Source of the DNA: Deltaproteobacteria bacterium
GTDB lineage: Bacteria > Desulfobacterota > GWC2-55-46 > S146-73
Length of the DNA: 9,148 nucleotides
Assembly (NCBI GenBank): GCA_015492355.1
Contig: WGFF01000345.1
Location: 1 to 9,148 of the forward strand
Direction of reading: 5' to 3'
Under the pieces are notes generated by a model. That model saw nothing but the letters and a program-made list of their open reading frames with translations, was not told the origin of the DNA and ran no database searches. The position numbers and the translations under genes were made by a program. Numbering within the stretch: the stretch's first letter is position 1; each line of letters begins with the position of its first letter. Below are positions 6,834 through 9,148 of the stretch, piece by piece.

Positions 6834-7889
6834 CTATGGCTCTGCTATCACCTCCCCTCTATTATGTAGATACTGCCTGCACAGGTCAAGCCCCTCTGAG
6901 AAGGTCTCCATTGGTGTCCTGCCTTTACAGTACTTCCCCTGATTGGTCCTGCGAAAGTTATACTCCCCCAGAAACTCATCAAGATCAGCCTGGATATCCT
7001 CCACAGTGGTATAGACCTTCTTCCTGAATGCTACCCTGTAAAATTCATCTATCAACGTCTGATTAAATCTCTCGGTACATCCATTCGTCTGGGGATTCCT
7101 CGCCTTCGTCCTGGTATGCTCTATATCATTCAGATACAGAAACAACTCATAGGGATGACTCTCTCTACTACCACAGTACTCGGTACCACGATCCGTAAGA
7201 ACACGTAAAACAGGTATATTGTAAGAATCAAAGAACGGTAGTACCCTGTCATTCAGAAAATCTGCCGCAACAATAGCCGTCTTCTCAGTGTATACCTTCG
7301 CAAATCCTACATTAGAGTATGTATCTATCGCGGTCTGCTGGTATATCTTCCCTATACCCTTGATCCAGCCTACATAAAAGGTGTCCTGTCCAACCAGAAA
7401 TCCAGGATGATAACTTTCTATCTCACCTCCTGCCTCCTTCTCTTCCTTCATCTCCTCTAACGCCTTGACCTGGCTCTCTGTCAAAACATTCCCATGTTCT
7501 GCCGCCCACTTCTCAAGCCTCCTCAGCCGAAGTTTTCTATTCTCAAGTTTATGCCTCAGCCAGATACTCCTTACTCCACCAGGACTTATTACTATCCCTT
7601 CCTTCTTCAACTCGTTCGATACCCTTGCCTGTCCATGAGTGGGATGCTCAAGTGAATATGCAAGAACCCTCTCTTCTATCTCAGGAACCACACGGTTGGC
7701 TATCCTTGGTTTATTCCTTGCCTTCTCCAAAAGCCCCTCTATCCCTTCTTCCTCAAGTGCCTTCTTTATATCATAGTAGTGTTGACGACTTACTCCAAGC
7801 TTCCTGCAGGCCTCACTGATATTGCCAAGCTGTTCCGCAAGCTCCAGTATGTTCAACTTCCGTCTTATGATATACTGTTGTTGGGTCAT
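6834..7889 (-). CDS. IS481-like DDE transposase with N-terminal helix-turn-helix
   Basis: This is a 351-residue protein. Residues 10-60 hold a helix-turn-helix (AEQLGNISEACRKLGVSRQHYYDIKKAL), followed by a second winged-helix-type segment (about 65-115). The catalytic rve-type core spans about 160-330. Candidate DDE residues are D169 (VGQDT), D233 (VLTDRGTEY) and E273 (GCTERFNQ), with 39 residues between the second Asp and the Glu, slightly longer than the classic 35. The C-terminal part includes NFRRTNQGKYCKGRTP, typical of IS481/IS3-type integrase domains. The protein cuts and joins the element ends. ATG 7889 is preferred because a strong AAAGGAGGAGG lies just upstream; a GTG at 7937 in the same frame is less well placed. 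A TTGACA hexamer in the right terminal repeat points toward this gene and could act as a -35, but no good -10 follows. Confidence 0.9.
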   Translation of the reverse strand: MTQQQYIIRRKLNILELAEQLGNISEACRKLGVSRQHYYDIKKALEEEGIEGLLEKARNKPRIANRVVPEIEERVLAYSLEHPTHGQARVSNELKKEGIVISPGGVRSIWLRHKLENRKLRLRRLEKWAAEHGNVLTESQVKALEEMKEEKEAGGEIESYHPGFLVGQDTFYVGWIKGIGKIYQQTAIDTYSNVGFAKVYTEKTAIVAADFLNDRVLPFFDSYNIPVLRVLTDRGTEYCGSRESHPYELFLYLNDIEHTRTKARNPQTNGCTERFNQTLIDEFYRVAFRKKVYTTVEDIQADLDEFLGEYNFRRTNQGKYCKGRTPMETFSEGLDLCRQYLHNRGEVIAEP

Positions 7890-7935
7890 GGGCTTCCTCC
7901 TCCTTTGTTGAGTGTTGAATAAATATCTTAATCTC

Positions 7936-7946
7936 ACCGGAAGACC
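7936..7946 (-). repeat. Right copy of the internal 11-bp inverted repeat of the IS
   Basis: ACCGGAAGACC is the exact inverse of 6814-6824. It is separated from the right terminal repeat by 33 bases, against 3 bases on the left, so the two ends are organised asymmetrically. It overlaps the upstream leader of the transposase gene and could also serve as an operator. Confidence 0.5.
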
Positions 7947-7974
7947 ATGACTCTTCTCTTACGCCAATCAAACC

Positions 7975-8295
7975 CTAACTGTCAACACAATTCGTGACTA
8001 ATTCAATTTTTTTTATGTTCCAGACGATATCGTAGTCTACAACAAAATAACCGTGTATCAATCGATGCCTCAACCCCACAATTTTAGACCATGGTACTTC
8101 TTTATACTCCTCCTGGATATGCTGAGGGATTCTGTTTGCTGCCTCACCAATGATCTCAAGATTCCTCACAACAGCGTCTTTGGTTTTGTCGTCTCTCATG
8201 AAATCTTCGTAGGAACTGCCAGAAGTATACCTTTCTATCTTTTCAATGCAGTCGAGTATATCGGTAATAAATAGCTTCCAGTCTCTCTTAGACAT
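7975..8295 (-). CDS. hepT: HepT-like HEPN ribonuclease toxin (DUF86), 3' end replaced by IS sequence
   Basis: This is a 106-residue all-helical protein of the HepT/DUF86 family. The HEPN catalytic motif RX4HXY is intact: R76, H81 and Y83 in GLRHRLIHGYF. The preceding AVVRNLEIIGEAANRIP (41-57) is also characteristic. HepT is an RNA-cleaving toxin that is neutralised when MntA adds AMP units to the motif tyrosine. From about residue 99 on (LVTNCVDS) the sequence is encoded by the terminal repeat of the adjacent IS, and the stop codon lies inside the IS; family members usually continue with a helix of roughly 10-20 more residues. The catalytic core is therefore complete but the final helix is lost, and whether the toxin remains active is unknown. 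ATG 8295 has GGAGG nine bases upstream and overlaps the end of mntA by 8 bases, so the two are co-translated. Confidence 0.85.
   Translation of the reverse strand: MSKRDWKLFITDILDCIEKIERYTSGSSYEDFMRDDKTKDAVVRNLEIIGEAANRIPQHIQEEYKEVPWSKIVGLRHRLIHGYFVVDYDIVWNIKKIELVTNCVDS
7980..8001 (-). repeat. Right terminal inverted repeat of the IS481-like element, read as part of hepT
   Basis: Read on the - strand it begins TTAGTCACG and ends TGTTGACA, matching the left end at 17 of 22 positions. The same bases are translated as the last residues of the neighbouring HepT frame, which reaches a stop codon at 7975-7977 just inside the element. It contains an inward-facing TTGACA (-35-like) hexamer. Confidence 0.65.
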
Positions 8296-8584
8296 ATATC
8301 ATATCCTCCATTATGCTTTCCCATAGCAGTCGTTTCTGTTTTACTGCTTTAACAGTGAGAAGATCAACTTTTACACCAAGGAGTTTTTCGAGTTCGTCCC
8401 AGAGTTCGAAAAATTCAAAACCAATGGGCCTCTTAACTTCAACAAGGACATCAAGGTCACTGGCTGATGTCTGCTCGCCCCGCGTATAGGAGCCAAAAAC
8501 TCCTATGATGGTTACACCATACTTTTTCTCGAACTCTTCTTTGTGCTGTACAAGGATGTTTTTTATCTCTTCGATCTTTTTCAC
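8288..8584 (-). CDS. mntA: MntA-type minimal nucleotidyltransferase antitoxin
   Basis: This is a 98-residue protein with the minimal nucleotidyltransferase fold. GSX10DXD is complete (G31, S32, D43, D45 in GSYTRGEQTSASDLD), and a third metal-binding Asp is likely D74 in VKVDLLT. The C-terminal KRLLWESIMEDMIYV is usual for the family. MntA transfers AMP from ATP to the HepT RX4HXY tyrosine, silencing the toxin. GTG 8584 is chosen because it gives the normal family length and has AGAGG eleven bases upstream; a longer frame to a TTG at 8638 runs through a hairpin and has no good ribosome site. It lies directly upstream of hepT with an 8-base overlap, the standard two-gene toxin-antitoxin order for this family, and is served by the promoter at 8728-8757. 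Confidence 0.87.
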   Translation of the reverse strand: MKKIEEIKNILVQHKEEFEKKYGVTIIGVFGSYTRGEQTSASDLDVLVEVKRPIGFEFFELWDELEKLLGVKVDLLTVKAVKQKRLLWESIMEDMIYV

Positions 8585-8636
8585 CTCGGTAGTTTCCTCT
8601 TTACATAAAATTTGCCTTACCCGTGTATTTTGCCAC

Positions 8637-8660
8637 AAAGAGAGCCATCTCGCTCTCTTT
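8637..8660 (-). promoter_or_regulatory. Perfect 9-bp hairpin in the mntA leader
   Basis: AAAGAGAGC (8637-8645) pairs with GCTCTCTTT (8652-8660) around a 6-base loop. It lies in the predicted leader of about 137 bases, some 53 bases upstream of the mntA start. No U-tract follows on the - strand, so it is not an obvious terminator. An ATG in the loop (8646-8648) opens a 15-codon frame ending at 8601, just before the mntA ribosome site. It could be a regulatory or RNA-stability element. Confidence 0.45.
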
Positions 8661-8727
8661 CCTCAACCCTTCCTTATATTTCCAAGATTCTTATTTGCAT
8701 TGACCAGTCAGTTCAATTATGTGCGGT

Positions 8728-8757
8728 ATTATACCCCATACATTCAAGGGTTTTCAA
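8728..8757 (-). promoter_or_regulatory. Sigma70-type promoter for mntA-hepT with palindromic -10
   Basis: On the - strand TTGAAA (8752-8757) is 18 bases from a consensus TATAAT (8728-8733). The -10 lies in an 11-base perfect palindrome GGTATTATACC (8725-8735), and an imperfect palindrome (8700-8716, arms TTGA/TCAA) follows around +5 to +21. These symmetric sites are candidate operators for autoregulation of the toxin-antitoxin pair, but the regulator is not known. Confidence 0.6.
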
Positions 8758-8960
8758 TCTGTATGTGTTCATTGCCAGCGTCTCTATTTATGAGCTGTAA
8801 AAGGCTATCTGGACCGGGCCGAAAGGGAAAAGTGAGTACCTCTCATCCGTTAATTCTTGAAAATAGTGGGCTTCGCTGTTAAACCTGGGGACAACCTCTT
8901 CATCTATAAGGGATATGTGGTTCTCTATCATCTACCTGTGCTTCATCTTTTCATGCCTCT
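8758..8960. other. Intergenic stretch without recognisable gene
   Basis: Together with the mntA leader this makes about 375 bases (8585-8960) without a convincing gene. Frames on both strands are short and lack ribosome binding sites. No tRNA, CRISPR repeats or terminator hairpin with a T-tract was found. The near-palindrome GGACCGGGCC (8811-8820) stands alone. Confidence 0.5.
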
Positions 8961-9083
8961 TCAGTCAAGCCCCATATGCTGGCGGTGGCCCCTGTCTCTC
9001 GGGGCGCCGAACTGGCCGCCCTTCAGGTTGACCCCGGCGCTACAGGGCTTTTCAAAGTAGAGCTTTATCGTCTTCTTCTCCAT
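8961..9083 (-). CDS. Unrecognised GC-rich 40-residue ORF with strong ribosome binding site
   Basis: ATG 9083 has GGGAGG (9089-9094) five bases upstream, and the frame ends at TGA 8961-8963. The front (MEKKTIKLYFEKPCSAG) looks like ordinary coding sequence with AT-rich codons. The remainder (about residues 13-40) is Gly/Arg/His-rich and markedly more GC-rich than the rest of the window. This suggests either a short genuine peptide or the start of a longer gene that has been truncated or fused to foreign DNA near residue 13. It begins 21 bases after the stop of the gene at the right edge, so the two could share a transcript. No family is recognised. Confidence 0.4.
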   Translation of the reverse strand: MEKKTIKLYFEKPCSAGVNLKGGQFGAPRDRGHRQHMGLD

Positions 9084-9104
9084 CTTTGCCTCCCTCAATC
9101 GTTA

Positions 9105-9148
9105 TCAATCCCTGGAAAGCTCTTTTACAAAGAGGTCCAGTTGATAGG
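9105..9148 (-). CDS. C-terminal end of an off-window gene carrying a QLDLF clamp-binding motif
   Basis: Only the last 13 residues are present (YQLDLFVKELSRD, then TGA at 9105-9107, backed by TAA). QLDLF matches the bacterial beta-sliding-clamp-binding consensus QL[SD]LF found near the C-termini of Y-family polymerases, MutS/MutL-type proteins and some transposition proteins. That suggests a replication, repair or mobile-element protein, but 13 residues cannot identify it and the match could be chance. The reading frame is inferred from this motif and from the close spacing of the stop to the next ribosome binding site. Confidence 0.4.
   Translation of the reverse strand, partial: YQLDLFVKELSRD

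Larger units (their letters stand above)
6789..8001 (-). mobile_element. IS481-like insertion sequence, about 1.2 kb
   Basis: A single DDE transposase gene is bounded by imperfect 22-bp inverted repeats, 6789-6810 on the left and 7980-8001 on the right, matching at 17 of 22 positions and sharing TTAG at the outer edge and GTTGACA at the inner edge. The outer right boundary is supported independently: the neighbouring HepT reading frame stops resembling its family exactly where the repeat begins. No direct target duplication is visible (outside left AGTGCG, outside right TTCAAT), which suggests later rearrangement or recombination between copies. The element looks full length and the transposase is uninterrupted, so it may still be active. 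Confidence 0.72.

Noticed and set aside
6771..8003. CTAATT at 6771-6776 and 7998-8003 as a target-site duplication
   Set aside because: The right copy overlaps the terminal repeat itself (CTAA) and the left copy is 12 bases outside the left end, so it does not fit the repeat-defined boundaries.
8739..8760. TTTTCAATC resembling the end of a CRISPR repeat
   Set aside because: It occurs once and no regularly spaced repeats surround it; it contains the -35 of the mntA promoter.
8505..8882. 125-codon + strand frame
   Set aside because: It is antisense to mntA and its promoter region, and resembles no family.
8857..9060. 67-codon + strand frame
   Set aside because: It has no ribosome site and a composition unlike the coding genes, and it overlaps the better-supported - strand small ORF.

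Overview
The window is bacterial chromosomal DNA. Its coding genes favour AGG/AGA for arginine and ATA for isoleucine, and there are strong purine-rich ribosome binding sites and a PQQ-type sugar dehydrogenase. This codon style is common in thermophilic or deep-branching lineages such as Nitrospirota or Thermodesulfobacteriota-like groups. That placement is only a weak inference, because no marker gene is present.

Left part (1-1366, + strand): the window opens with two stacked hairpins that look like the right end of an IS200/IS605-type (TnpB) element. Next come a probable extended -10 promoter and a two-gene overlapping unit: a DUF1992 (DnaJC28 conserved domain) protein and an RNase H-like 3'-5' exonuclease-fold protein (RNase_H_2/YprB type).

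Middle (1447-6361, - strand): a secreted PQQ-dependent aldose/sorbosone dehydrogenase-like beta-propeller lies upstream of a 1207-residue fused 5-oxoprolinase/N-methylhydantoinase A+B-type enzyme. The two are four bases apart and form a tight operon. It converges on the left-hand unit with about 80 bases between them and no clear terminator.

Right part (6400-9148) is mobile and defence-like. A 49-codon unrecognised + strand ORF with a near-perfect Shine-Dalgarno is followed by a 12-bp inverted-repeat relic. Next is an intact-looking IS481-like insertion sequence (about 6789-8001; 351-residue DDE transposase) with imperfect 22-bp terminal repeats. The IS abuts, and appears to have replaced the 3' end of, a hepT HEPN toxin gene. 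hepT overlaps an upstream mntA nucleotidyltransferase antitoxin gene, and mntA has a good sigma70-type promoter, a palindromic -10 region and a hairpin leader. The right edge holds a GC-rich 40-codon ORF and the C-terminal end of an off-window gene whose last residues include QLDLF, a beta-clamp-binding consensus.

No wholly new multi-gene system is demonstrable here. The points most worth a second look are the IS-terminated HepT toxin, the leader/operator structures of mntA, the IS605-like end with its possible guide-RNA terminus, and the unrecognised small ORFs.
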